Shown here: positions 25,216 through 37,900 of the stretch, one piece after another
Layout: each line of letters begins with the position of its first letter
Position numbering within the stretch: position 1 is the stretch's first letter
NCBI GenBank assembly: GCA_973895155.1
Contig: OZ316894.1
Coordinates: 25,544,001 to 25,608,000 of the forward strand
Direction: 5' to 3'
Length of the DNA stretch: 64,000 bases
Source of the DNA: Marsupella aquatica
Taxonomy: Eukaryota > Marchantiophyta
Program-made: the position numbers and the translations under genes
The notes under the pieces: generated by a model
What the model saw: only the letters and a program-made list of their open reading frames with translations
Told to the model about the DNA's origin: nothing
Database searches by the model: none

Positions 25216-26410
25216 ACTGAACAGACCCTACAATGTCAGCTAGACGCAGAGCACTTAATCGGCTTGACAACAGTTGGGGCAACTCGTCTCACAGCTGGGT
25301 GGACTAAGGGAGCTTCCAAATGAGACAAATAATCTTCGCATTAGCTCATGCTCCGAGCTTGGAAATTTTCTTGATCAGGCTTCAAGACAGAGATGAATCT
25401 TTGCGGACAGTATAAGTACGCGGCAAGCTTCTGAAGCGAGGACAGCAACAATTATTCTGGCTCCTCTCTTTATGTAATTCTGTGATGCAACGCAAACCTG
25501 TCTCAAGCTCCTTCGCGCGCTGCTCTAAAACTCCAACTCTGCTTCGCCATTTTAGAAAGATGTTTTCAAACCTACTGTAGCTTGGTTCTACAGTCTAAAG
25601 GGAGTTTATCGGATCCAGACCAAAACACTGAACTGTGTACCTCCGATGTCCCCTTCTATGGCCGAATTTGGCTGACACTCGATTCAAGGAATCCAGAAGA
25701 ATCCCGTACACTATTGAAAAAGCTACAGTGTGCTGTAGGGAGCCTAGATGCACGAGATCAACTTCAAGATAGACTACGGGTATTCGCAGACTGGATGAAC
25801 TCGATACAGATTGCGCAAAGCTTGGTTTGCACGAGAAAGCTGAAAGATAGACTATCCCGAGTTTGCAGACTCGATGAAGTAACTCGGTCGGATTCTAGCT
25901 CGCGAACGAACCTGCGTAGCAGCAGCAGATTCCACGGTGTGAGTTTTCCCGAATGCGAAACAGAGAGAAGTGTACTCAGCTGCACATTTCACGTTCTGTT
26001 TCGCCGGCGTAGGGAGGAGAGCTCGTGATATATATACACGAGAGACAGATCTCTAATGAGCGTGAAAGAATTCAGTATTTCAGGACAATCCTGAGATGCA
26101 TTCTGAGCTGGAAACGGATGCAACCTCTGTGCATTCTGCACGTAATGACGACAATGAGTCGTCTTCAGAAAGGGCGCCGTATTTGAATAGCAACTGTACA
26201 TGATAATGTCTGTCTGGTCTCGGGTTACTAGCTCTGACTAACCCTATGACCAGAAGAAAACCTGACCAGCTGCAGGGGAAATGTTGCTGAGCTTTCTTGG
26301 AGCACGCTAGAACCCAGAGATTATCACACCTAATCACTATCGAGAAGGTTATTTTGGAACATTATGGGAATAGCAGGTACTTACAAAAATGGTTACACGC
26401 TGGTAACCTT

Positions 26411-26530
26411 CCCTCAATACAGAGATTATGTAGGCCAATAATTGATGAGAAAATGCGGTTTGGAGTCCTTCTCTCCATACAGAGATTATGTAGGCCAATA
26501 ATTGATGAGAAAATGCAGTTTGGAGTCCTG
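26411..26530. repeat. 60-bp tandem duplication
   Basis: Two units, 26411-26470 and 26471-26530, differ at only a few positions ('AGAGATTATGTAGGCCAATA' is shared). The low divergence suggests a recent event. Confidence 0.9.
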
Positions 26531-26904
26531 GGTCTGAAGGGTTCCTGGTTGTGTTAGGACTGGGAGCATTAAGTTTCCAAAATGGCAACCAATTGGTTAC
26601 CATGTAGGGGTGCAACATTCAAATATTGGGTGATTTTGAGTAATGCAATGCTCACGAGTGAGTGAGTTGTCCTAAATAAAGACCCAACAGCTGCCTACCA
26701 AATTGTTTTTGGCCCCTACATGGGTTTTAAAGCCTCCCCAAAAATTTTGTCTGTAAAACGGAATGTGTTTCTTAGGAGGAACTGTCAAGTGGGGCAAAGA
26801 GAAGAATGCACTGGCAGAGAGCATAATGCTCTAGGCACTAAAGTTATAAATACTCTTGCGTTGGGATTTGTCTAAAATGAAAAGTTCTTCTACAACCAAT
26901 CATA

Positions 26905-26992
26905 CGAGTGCCTTCTTCTAGGTGCTAGAGCCTTGGAGTGATGGTCAGTAGTTTCTATCAAAGGCTATCACTCCATAGAAGAAGGCACTCGG
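26905..26992. repeat. Imperfect foldback (hairpin), possible small-RNA precursor or MITE remnant
   Basis: 'CGAGTGCCTTCTTCTA' at 26905-26920 pairs with 'TAGAAGAAGGCACTCG' at about 26976-26991. Further in, 'TGGAGTGAT' pairs with 'ATCACTCCA'. The 5' arm has an extra 13-base bulge between the two stem parts. The loop is about 25 bases. Weaker pairing seems to extend outward. No coding sequence overlaps it. Confidence 0.6.
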
Positions 26993-28879
26993 ATGATGCA
27001 ATCAAAAAGAGTCACATGGGCCCTCGAGTTGTGTTTCTCTGTGTGCCGCGCTGGTCTTTCACTTGACAGTCATTGGAATACTCCTGGCAACTATTTGTTT
27101 TGTTTTACGAAACAAACTAAAAATGTGGGGGCCTGATCATTTTTGTTTCATTCTCTCCTAGCACATGGCTGTAGTACGTTGTTCCGGGAACTGGGGAGAA
27201 CTTTCTCAGGTTTTTTCATATATCTTTAGAGCAAACCTGCCAGAGACACTTCCCTATCCACTGCACACGGTGCCAATGTCAACAGTCAGTTGCAAATCCA
27301 CTAAGTTTGGGCAGCCAGACTAATTATTGGTTCAGCCAAACCGGGTTAGCACAAATATTATTTGTGTACATGTGGGGTGGGGAGGTGACAAATGCTATGG
27401 AAGCAGATTATTTTGCCGTGGGCTTGCCCTTGTCTATCCTTTGGCAACCCAGTGTACAAGGAGGGGGGGGGGGGATATGTGCCTTTGGGGTGTGTGTATC
27501 TGTTTTGTTTCCTTGTGTGTATCTTGTAGAAGCTACCACAGAATCATGTTAGGGCTAAATGTAGGGTTAATTTATAGTTTTTTAGCTAAATCACCATTAG
27601 GGTGTTAATGGTGATTAGCCGCCACTATAGTATCTAACATATAGAGGGGCTAGGGCGAGACTCATGTTCATTGTTGAGGGAGCTAGTTAGGTGCTAGAAG
27701 GAGAGCTCATACATGTGTGGCCATGGTGGCCAAAGCTTAGTGGACATAGTCTTGACAAAGGTGAACCACATATATCTTGTGGCAGTGTGTACATGTGCTT
27801 TCTGGTTGTGCTCTTGGTTGTGTTGTGTCAGTTTTCCCAAAAAATTATGCTCAAGCTAAAAATCTTAATTTCAAAATCTTACTTGTGTAAACTAATCATG
27901 CTAAGATACCTAGATTTCATCTACCCTTAGAACATCTCCAAAGGCCACATAGTATAGGCTTACATTAATGCCCACCTGACCTCAACATTTACTAGGGCAA
28001 TCAATTCAAGATACTCATGTATTTGTTTTGGATAGGTGGATTATTTTCCTGTTATGGGTAAACCCCAGTAAAGGGTAAAACTGATTACACAGGAAAATGA
28101 GAACTTACCTAGCTAGTGAATAATGTGTTTACTTTTTAAGTTAGTATTGGAAAGACGTGTTGGGGGCAAGAAGTTAACTTCATTGTAAGTCACAACAAAG
28201 GTCAACAACAAAGGTCAACAGACATCAGGTCAGGCAAGAGACCCAGGGGCAGGGTCCATACCCATGAAAGGGACGGAAAAGAGTGTCTCTTACTACATAT
28301 TTGCTAAATGGCATTTGAAGAGTATCAAAAGTGACTAGCATTATAGCTAGTAAAACACTGTTTTGCAATCTCCATATATAACTTCTACAGTAGAAATGTG
28401 TTAATTTGTTTAGGTCCAGATTGATGGGCCTAAACATTTGACAAAATGCTAGGATGGATCAATGCAACCCAGATGGACTGCAAGAACCCCTTTTTTGTAC
28501 TCAAACAACACTTTCCCTTTGAGTGGTCCCGTTGGACCCATCTTGAATGCATTGCTATTGGCACCAGTCTGAAAAAGGCTGTTGGCTGCTCCTTTCTTTG
28601 GTAAGATTGACACTGCTATTATATCCCAAAAGCGCAACTCTGGCTTCCTTTGATCTCCTCATCCACGAGATGTTTAGCAGCATCTGGGATGAGCGGCGGC
28701 AATGCATGTATCATACTACCTCGACCAGGTTTCACTTGCACGTCATTCTCCACGGTGCTGTTGTTCAAGTTCATGCTACCCTTAAACGGACTCACAGTGT
28801 ACACAAGGCCAGACGGTTACATCAGACCCTTCTTGACCTCAATCACTGAATTGATTGCTAGGGCTTCAACTGGCAACAG

Positions 28880-29192
28880 TCACGCATAGCTTAGGTCTTT
28901 GCTGTTGGAGCTTTGGTCAGTCCAGTGCTGGCCCCCTTTTTTGGCCTACGGGTGGTGCTTTGTTTGCCTGTTGTGTGGCTTAGTTTTGTGGGGGAATTTT
29001 GTCCCCCCTTGGCCCCTCTTTAGGACGTGACCTGGGAAGTGACCTTGTGATCCGTTGGGATGGTTTTGGTGTTGAGTCACTTTTTTGGGCGCATGTGGCC
29101 CACAGTTTGGTTTGTTGTCTGTCTCACTGGTCTTCGCCACAGTGGCTTCTCTAATAAATGTGTATTTAAAAACTAATAATAATAATAATAAC
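28880..29192 (+). mobile_element. Probable non-LTR retrotransposon 3' tail with (TAA)n end
   Basis: A G/T-rich stretch ('GGCCTACGGGTGGTGC', 'TTGGCCCCTCTTTAGG') leads to 'CTCTAATAAATGTGTATTT' and ends in five AAT/TAA repeats near 29175-29190. This is the form of a plant LINE 3' UTR with a simple-repeat tail. No coding part is recognisable just upstream, so it would be a 5'-truncated copy. Confidence 0.45.
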
Positions 29193-29669
29193 ACTTTCCC
29201 TTTGTAAAATAAATCTAACTTTTCTGCTCAGGGGTAACCTGGACAGATCCATCATTCTGGGTTGCAATCATTCTGGGTTGCAAGGTTCATGGGATTGGTC
29301 CACCTGAGCATTACTTTCCTATAAATTGTGTCCAAGACTAAGACTTCATAAAGAATATTTATTAAGTGCATACCCAATTCAATCTTAGGATAGAACTTCC
29401 TGGTAGGAATGGACCACAATATTTGACCTAAGGATTCAGGCTCACTTCCTAAAGATGGAGCAACCATTCTAAGGAAACAGATACATTGCCAAACGTTACA
29501 TTCTATGAGAGCTTAAGTTATCTCAAACAATTTTATTTGTTGTAATTCCATAAAACATTCAACCGTAATTTAGAGCGTACAAATGGGCTTCTATTCAGCA
29601 AATCGGTCATTATAATTTCGGGGCCTTCAAAACTCTTACTAACATTCCATAGCCACTCCAGTAGATTTA

Positions 29670-29757
29670 AATATACGAGGGAATTATATATAGCTTCTCA
29701 AAGTGCTCCTTCTTTGAATTATATATAGCTCTCAAAGTGCTCCTTCTTTGAAAAGAG
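29670..29757. repeat. Short tandem duplication
   Basis: 'GAATTATATATAGCT', followed by 'CTCAAAGTGCTCCTTCTTTG', occurs twice in a row with a unit of about 37 bp. Confidence 0.8.
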
Positions 29758-31325
29758 AATCCCGGATGTAGAGTACGTGGAGTCTAGTAGGGAGAACGAC
29801 TGTTATTTCTATGAACAATCAGCAACTTGTACTTACATATCAAGAACTCTAACGGTCTTTGACTCCACTGGACGGTACTCATTCATCGTCACGTTCGTTG
29901 CAATCGCTCGCCGAATGCGGCTTCCTGCTCCATCTCCTTTGATACAGTACAGCGTGCGTGCTGCACTGGATCAACCAGGTACGACGACAGAAGGGCGAAT
30001 AACGACCCATTGGCTCGAGGATTGTTCCGTGTTTCGCGGCATGGCAAGATCGTCATGCTCTGAAAGATTCGCGAACTCGCAACCATGCTGCTATCATGTC
30101 TTCAGATCGGCTGACTGCGGGATGGAGACGGGATCGCTAGACTGCGGCGGAATTGCAACTGTGCATCTTGATTCAGATCGGGACACTGCGATGCAATAGA
30201 GATGTAGTTACTGACAATGATTATACGTAGTATGAAATACCGTCGAGAGGAAAATATGAGCACAACCGCGCGCGGAGCTGTGCATGTACGATGCCTTCAG
30301 ATCGGTTGACTGCGCAAGGATCTGAATTTGTGGATTTGATCATCGGAACCCACAGGAAGATATGGCCATCACGGAAATTCGCTTTGATTGGAATGGTTGG
30401 TCTTTCGTATTGTTGTTATGGAGTTAGCGCGCTGAATTGCACCAGTGTTTGAATGGTTGCAATAAACATAGATTATTGAACTGACTTCGACTGGTCCAGA
30501 TCAACACTTTCTGCCCGATAAATATTATGGACTAAGATTTTATTTGGCGAATTGCTGAAATCCATTGGACTCTTTGCATCATTTTCTTTATCGACTAAGA
30601 CCATAGAAGAGTTGATTTGAATTCAACAGCTTGATGTTTTGGATGTGCAAAGCATCTTATCGACCACATTTCAGAATTCGAATAACAAGTCAATTTGCAT
30701 TGTCTTGAGGTGGAGCTTAAGGTTCGGCTCAAAGGTGAATAAAACATCGAAAGCTAGTATGCAGCCATATTCAATTCAAACTACAAATAAGAGGAGGAGA
30801 GTAAGACCTTTAATTGTTATCTGCCCTCGCATATTTGAACGATTGATCTGAGCACACCCTTTACAGCATCATCTTTCCTCGAGAATCCAAGGAAATGACG
30901 GATAGTTGATGGCCTTTTCGCTTTCGTAAATCTGACACTCTTCTGAAGGGAGTTCTCGTTTGTGTTACCCGCCATTGTGCTAAGCTCTGCGTGAGTAGCG
31001 ACAGTGAAAATCTTCGCGCTTGTATGATATCAACTATTAGACGGCATAGTTAATTTCCACGTGCTAGACAGTATGTGCTCTTTACGCACATACGTAATAC
31101 GTTCAGATTGGCTTTCGTAAATCTCCGATTGGCCTTTTCGCTTTCGTAAAGCTCCGAGGCTGAATACGTTCAGATTTACAAGGGCCAACGAGATTTGTTT
31201 GGTCGTACAAACATCCACAAGTAAAAGAAAAACGCGCCTTCCCCGTGTGATAACAATGGATTGGTTCTATAATCAGCGAATGAAACCAGATTGCATGAAA
31301 CACTTAGAGGGGCCAAAGAAATTCT

Positions 31326-31462
31326 CAGTTCCAATATAAAGAACTTCAATTGGCTTGTGCCAATACAAGATAAGTTTAAGGAAAAAATTTCTGAACTGGT
31401 TCCAATATAATGCACTTCAATTGACCTGACCTATTGCCAATACAAGATGTTTTTAAGGTATA
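31326..31462. repeat. Diverged duplication of about 75 bp
   Basis: 'TTCCAATATAA...ACTTCAATTG' and 'GCCAATACAAGAT' occur in the same order at about 31330-31372 and 31401-31449. Confidence 0.65.
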
Positions 31463-32077
31463 CGATGCGGTGTATTGTGATATATTGCGATCGTAATTAG
31501 CAGTGCTCCTACTGAAGCTTTTCATGTGGTTGATATTGACCGTCATAAAGCCAACCGCAGCTACCCGTCTTAACGGAATAGACAAATAGACCGAGGAAGG
31601 CAGTCGAGCAGTACAGTTATACGTACAGGAGGACGTGGTTTAGCTAAGTGGGTCGAAATTTATTTGGTCTCAAGCCCTCCTCTTGGTGACACTCCTACAA
31701 TATCGTTTCTGGCTCAACTCAGCCATATGTGCAATGTTCTTTGCCATTAATTTCTTGGTTCAATGCGGGGTTCAATGCATTAATTTCCAAGTGCCACATG
31801 CAGGCCGCCTCTTCTTTGCTAACGTCATGATGCTGATGTACGTGGCTGCTGATGAGAGTATCCAATTCTATTGAACACTGGTATAGTGATCTTACATACC
31901 TTTACTTCAAACAATCCAATAACCTACCTATCATTTGGAGATCTTAAACTAAGTAACATAGCTACCATTTTCTTCGAACAGCTCAAAAGCTACTGTGTGT
32001 CGTTGGAAGTCCCTGGAGTAACTTTACTCGTATCAGGCTTCTTCATTGAAGTACATAGCCCACCATTCTTCAGCTGA

Positions 32078-34253
32078 TCAATACTTCAATCCGTATCCGT
32101 AAGGAAACAGAGGATTGTAATGCTTATCTCCAACATTCATGGGAAGCTGGTCGACAGTTTTGAACCATGTCTGCGACAATGTGCCTACAAACTGATTATC
32201 TCCAAAAATGACATCGGATACACCATTCCCTTCGCTGCCAGGTAACCATGCTGCAACCAGTGCATCAACCATAGGCAGATAAGGTCCAAAGACAAGCGGT
32301 CTGCCAGTGATGAGTATCACGAGACACTTTACCTCAGGGCAGACATTTTTTATGGTTGAGATTGAGTCCAATGGAAGCGAGAGGTTGCCACTGTCCCCCC
32401 AACCTTCAGCATAAGGAGGTTCTCCCACCACCACAATCGCATAATCTGCGTGTTGTTGACGAGCCCATCCAGGACGTGGGGAGACTTCGTGTACTACTTG
32501 CGTCTCGGGACATACTGCTGCTTGGATGCCGTGAAGAATGGTTGTTCCATTGGTCGTAGTACCATTCGAACCTTGCCATGAAATGGTCCAACCTCCGCAC
32601 TGCAAACCGATGTCATCTGCATGAGTCCCTACCACGATGACCTTGGTGGCATTCTTGCTCAGCGGCAAGAGCGGTTTTGCTGGATGCTTCCCGTTCTTTA
32701 AAAGTACCAGAGACTTCCGCACCGCCTCTCTTGCTAACATCCGGTGTTGAGCTCTCCCGAGTTGGTTAATGTAAGCTTTGTCAGCCTTTGGCCTCTCGAA
32801 GAGCCCCATGGCGAACTTCACTCTCAATATCCTCGTCACAGCGTCGTCGATCCTCCGTCTTTTGATGTTTTTTGACATCACGAGCATAGTCAAGTTACCA
32901 ATGTAGCCTTCAGCATCGAATGGAACCATGATCATGTCAATGCCAGCGTTGATACCGGCAAGAACAGAGAAAGTGTAGTTGGCCTTCGCGGGGGTGGTAA
33001 TTCTGTCGATTCCAGTCCAGTCTGAGATCACAAACCCCTTGAATCCCAGCCGCTTTTTAAGAATTTTCGTGATGAGGAACTTATTAGCATGCATCTTCAT
33101 CCCGTTCCAGCTCGAGTAAGAGATCATGACAGTCTGGACTCCTTTAGCAATGGCGTCGTCGTAAGGTGCCATGTGAATCTTCGCCAACCTTCTGTAGTTC
33201 ATCACTGTGTTGTTCCCGTTTGTACCGTTCGTCGTCCCTCCATCTCCAACATAATGCTTAGCACAGGCTGCCACCTACAATGAAACATAACAATGTCAAT
33301 AGCGTCTTCTAAGAAAACTGTTCATCTCCAGTAGTACATCAAAATTCGTTGCTTTCAGTTTCTTACAATAAGGCTTGAAATGCACAGTCTGCACAAAATA
33401 TTTAATATATAGTTGAAGGTAAATTATGTTATTTTATACCTTGTCTGCCACATTTCGTTCACAGGAGGTAGCTTCTAAAGGTAGCTTCTAAGAATATATG
33501 CTGTTCGTTCTGGGGTGCGACTAAGGGACAAACAGGGAGAAAGGCAAATGATGGACTACAACAAGAAAAGAATGGTGCCACCTTCGACTCATCAGCAACA
33601 AAAGGACCGGCAGCTGATTCGTTCGTGGGACTGCCTTGCAGACCGAGAATGATGTCAGTCATGTTCCGCACCAGATCTGTGTTCTCGCTGTAGCTCTCGT
33701 AGCAGCGTCCCCAGCGGGGATCTCGGCAGACCGCAACGCAGGGGGCGAAGACGAAAGGAATGCCAGTGGCCCGGACTTCTAGAGCCGTCGCTCTGCCAAT
33801 TCTCATCACCAGGTCCCGATCTCTCGTGGCTCCGAGGCCGATATTGTGAGGAAAGATTGTGGCCCCAACTACAGCGTTATTACCGTGAACCGCATCTACT
33901 CCGTAGATCATGGGAATTGCTAGCCGAGTAGACAATGCTTGCCTCTGGAACCCGTCGATCATTTCTTGCCACGAAATGGCATCATTCGGAGTGGGCGTGC
34001 TTCCTCCCCCATTGAGCACACTACCGACCATGTATCGGTACACATTCGAATCGTTCATGGCGACTGTTCGTTCGATCTGCGTCATCTGCCCAATCTTTTC
34101 AGCCAACGTCATCCGTTTCAGGAGATCCTGCACCCTCGCCTCCACCGGCTGGCTTCCATCCTTGTACAGATCGTAAGCCACCGTAGCATTGAGGATGTGA
34201 AAACATAGGAGCACAGCACAGAGTGCTCGTCTCGCTGCTGCGGTCCCACCCAT
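32078..34253 (-). CDS. GH3 beta-D-glucan glucohydrolase / beta-glucosidase, secreted
   Basis: There are two exons, 34253-33582 and 33274-32078, split in phase 0 at '[15 protein letters not shown]', giving 622 residues, the usual length for plant exo-beta-glucanases. The first residues form a signal peptide ([17 protein letters not shown]), so the enzyme should act in the cell wall. The N-terminal GH3 barrel includes '[10 protein letters not shown]', '[19 protein letters not shown]', 'AKHYVGDGG' and the nucleophile site '[11 protein letters not shown]' (Asp about residue 309). The C-terminal domain has 'SLVLLKNG', and '[12 protein letters not shown]', which carries the family's acid/base glutamate. 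The known role of the family is removal of glucose from beta-glucans and oligosaccharides during wall turnover. Only one intron is present, fewer than in flowering-plant homologues as I recall them. The frame is intact. Confidence 0.93.
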
Positions 34254-34477
34254 GGCGATTCAGTGGTCCCTGCCAGCTTCACGTTGTTTCTTTAGTTCTC
34301 TCCATCGTTTGCCTCACTCATCACACGGGAAGTACGAGATGTTTCAACACCACGGGTGCGAATTCGGGGCAGTGTTCAAGAACATGTGCAAAAGGAGCGG
34401 ACTCTTAACACTGAACGATTACTCTTTTCAGGTCCAGCCCATATTTGGCAGTCGATCTGCTCGCACGCATTCACATG

Positions 34478-34945
34478 AGCACCTCGATGAGACATAAATA
34501 TTGCATGCAAGAAGTTCATCTCTGGAACGGCTGCAGATGCAACGTGCATTCTGCAGTCCACCAGCACGACGGGGACACATGAGCACCTCGATGAGAATTC
34601 ACGAAGGGGACACATGAGCACCTCGATGAGAATTCAGTATTGCACGCAAGAAGTTCATCTCTGGAACGGCTGCAGATGCAACGTGCATTCTGCAGCCCAC
34701 CTGCACGAGGGGGACACAATCAGTCACTATAGCGGTATAGCGGATGGAATACGATGACGGCTCCTTCCAATCATGTGGATCTTTGGAGTAGAGCTGCTGC
34801 CACATGATCTTTTGAGTAGAGCTACTAGCTGCCTATCGCTAGTTTCTGTCCCAACGATGACGGCTCCTTGACTCCTTCCAATCATATGGGTCTTTGGAGT
34901 AGAGCTGCTGCCACATGATCTTTTTGAGTAGAGCTACTGCCTGTG
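34478..34945. repeat. Two nested direct duplications upstream of the GH3 gene
   Basis: A segment of about 105 bp ('GCAAGAAGTTCATCTCTGGA' onward) occurs at about 34507-34590 and 34646-34720, with 'GAGCACCTCGATGAGA' three times between and before them. A second pair, 'GATGACGGCTCCTT' to 'TTGAGTAGAGCTAC', occurs at about 34753-34828 and 34856-34938. The block lies 225-690 bp before the GH3 start, so it is in or next to the promoter. Confidence 0.8.
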
Positions 34946-37900
34946 GCTAGTTTCTGTCCCAACTCTTTTGTGTAGAGTGGCCGAAAGAGTGGCTGCCTAG
35001 TCTGCCTCACTACCTCAAGAAGATAGCTGGTGAGTGATCGGAGGTGTGATACTCACTAATCTTCATTTTAGGGTCTCGAGACAAATTTTCTTAATGACCT
35101 TCATATGAGGCTTTTCAGTTTAGGGGTGAGTAGGGCTTTAGTTTCCATCGTGGGGACTCTCAGGTTATTGTTGCGCTAAGGTTTTTCCCATGGTTTGACT
35201 CCCCTTTATCCTGCGCGCGCGCCTGTGGGATTCTCCAGGTTCGGGCCGTTTTCCTCCTTGGCAAAAAAGCTTAGACGTTAGAACAGGTCCGCCCAAGCTA
35301 CGGTACTAGACAAAGAATTTCACAAACTCGGATAGTCTGTCACGGATTTATCATTGTCAAGAAGACAGTGCCTTCATGTCACCGTCGAATTGAAGCAGAC
35401 TGTATAGATATTAAGTATGCCACACGTGAAGCTCCCAGTGCGGGGAATTGACCCTTTGTGACAAAGTGTCTAAGCCTGAATTGGCCCGGTGCCTAACGGG
35501 CATGGAAAGGAGGAGATGACTGTGATTGTGATGCAGATATCCGTTGTGACAGTCAGCGAAACTTGTTATCCATATTCGTACGGGAGACCAGGAAATTTTA
35601 ATTACGGAAAAGTTGCTTGTGCCCAACTTAGTCAGCATACAGATTGCATGCAGCTAGCAGAGTGATCCCTTCTTTCATACTCACGTGATATTCACACAAC
35701 CTTATCTCGCCTTCTTTAACTCCCCAAATTTTCATTTTTATGGCGTTCAATATCAGGTTTCCGTGAGTTCTCAATTCAAAGGCGAAATAAGGGAAGACAG
35801 TAATAAGCGTTCAGAAAATTTATATGGATAGAAGAATGATCGAAACCTTCGTGAGACTGGTGTTGGCCTGGCCCATCTGAATCCACTTTATTAGGGAAGT
35901 CCATCTCAATGTACTTTGAAAGCTGTCATGAAATTACCTTTACAGTTACTCCATTTATGAAATAGATTGAGAGGGGATCCTTCGTGAAAGTACATCGATC
36001 AGTGACATGGCTGTCTCTTCCTTTTTCACTCTCACTAAATACTTCAAAATTAATTAACACAGATGACCGACTTGAACCGATAGGTTGTGAGATTGACTAA
36101 TTGCAACACGTCTTTCACCTCTCGGGTGAGCTAGAGAAATACCAAGGGAGATTCCGGGACTTAGCTGCCACGATTGACTAGTTGAACAGAGGGTGTATTG
36201 CGTCCCCGGCCATCGTTGGACTATGCTCAAGGGAAACAATAGAATGAAGAAGGTGACAACTATTGGCCAAGAGATTATCGAACGTGAGTAAAATCAGACT
36301 GCAGCTATCTGCATGAGAGCCACAAGGGAAATTCTTGTCACGTTTGGAAATCAATTGCAAATTCAATACTAACTTTCATTTCCACTGTTATCAAAATTTG
36401 TGGATACTCACGTTCACTTAAAATTCTGGTCCAGCACAGTCTATTTGAAACTTTGCAACTTGGGTTTTTTGTGGGATCTGCAATCCTCTAAGCCTGTCCC
36501 AATTTATCTAGTGATCTAGAAAGACAGTATGAGCAGATCTGTCCACTAATAGGGGCCTCTAGGGCTTTTACGTCTTTCTGGTTGTCCACTCGTTTTCTCC
36601 CCTGTATTGGGCCTATTGGTTGTTTATTATTTAAAAGTTTTTTAGTTTCCTGGGTCCCTGTATTGGGTCTCCATGTTTAGTTTCTATTGTTTATTACTTG
36701 AAATTTTCTTTTTCATTTTTTTCCAGTGGCAGGTCTAATTGTTGTTTTCTCCCCTTTATTGGGTCTCCATGTTGTTTTGTTCTTTAAAATTTTATTTTCT
36801 AATTTCTCCAGGAGCTGAGTCAAATTGTTTGCTTTAAACAAGAACAGTCCTGTCTGTTTGTGCCAAGTGTTAAACAATAATAGTCTCTCTCTTTTGGCTT
36901 AGTGTTAAACCAGGACAATGGCCTCTGTTTTCTTGCATGCAAACACTGTAAACATTGTTGTTTATGACCTAACTCATTGATGTGGCCACATGTGATATGA
37001 ATCCATAACATTTAAAAGCATTGAGCAAAAATTGGTTTGTGTACCCATCTCCTTCTAATAATTTCTAAATTCAATGATAGACAAGTATTTATAAATATTT
37101 TACCAAAATTATGTGCCTTGTGTCATGAGTCCTATTTGACTACTTATAATTATGTGAATAAAGCATGTGGAGACCATGAAGCAACTTGGAAGATGGAGGC
37201 AATCTTAAGGATTTCTATATTAGTGCTCATCCTACTTCCCCCAAATTTTTTAATTGTTTCATGATCATTAAAACTAATTGTTTAGATAAACTTCAATCTT
37301 GGATCTTTATCATGTTGATTCATTATTTATTTCTTACTCGTCTCTAAATCATTGTCTACTTGGGAACCCAACCCAAGCATTTCAATAGGGGAGCATAATC
37401 TCCAATTTCTTATTTTAGTAGTAAGTAACATGCAAGGTGATCTAGTTCAAATGTGCTTTGGGGTAGTGCTTATAGGTGTGTTTTGTTGTCTTCCTTGTAT
37501 AAGCGCACTTAAAGAGGTTTTTTAAGGACTAAATCTTCAACATGAACTAAATCAAACTGAATTCTCAGTCTTCAAAATTCTCAATGTACAACTTGCATTG
37601 CTTCTCAAAATTGGATTGAGGTGGACGCTGGTAGAAGTAAATTCCCAAATTCATAAGGGTGGCTCCAGGGCCATTGTTGATAACATGTTATATGCTTTGG
37701 AGAGATGATGATGAGAGAGATGAATTAATGAAATGATATTCTTCTATATGTTGATTGATGAATCAACCTTTTATACGTGTATACATCAAGTCATAAGGTT
37801 ACCCTATAGGTTTGTGGTAACCCTAGTAGTCTAGGTCTAGTTAAATCTAATCATGTTACAATAAATTTATCAATTTTGCTAGATTTTCAATGAGTCTCAC

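Larger units (their letters stand above)
25216..32077. other. Intergenic stretch with small repeats, no gene recognised
   Basis: 6.9 kb with no recognisable protein. It holds the small elements listed separately at 26411, 26905, 28880, 29670 and 31326. A G run of about 13 occurs near 27461. Frames such as 25582-26028 and 29777-30199 lack any family resemblance. Confidence 0.5.

Noticed and set aside
29777-30199. 140-codon plus-strand frame
   Set aside because: No family resemblance; composition and lack of context suggest chance.
35050-35272. Possible LINE 3' tail ending in 'CCTTGGCAAAAAA'
   Set aside because: The resemblance to the LINE tails elsewhere is only in general composition and a short A run; too weak to list.
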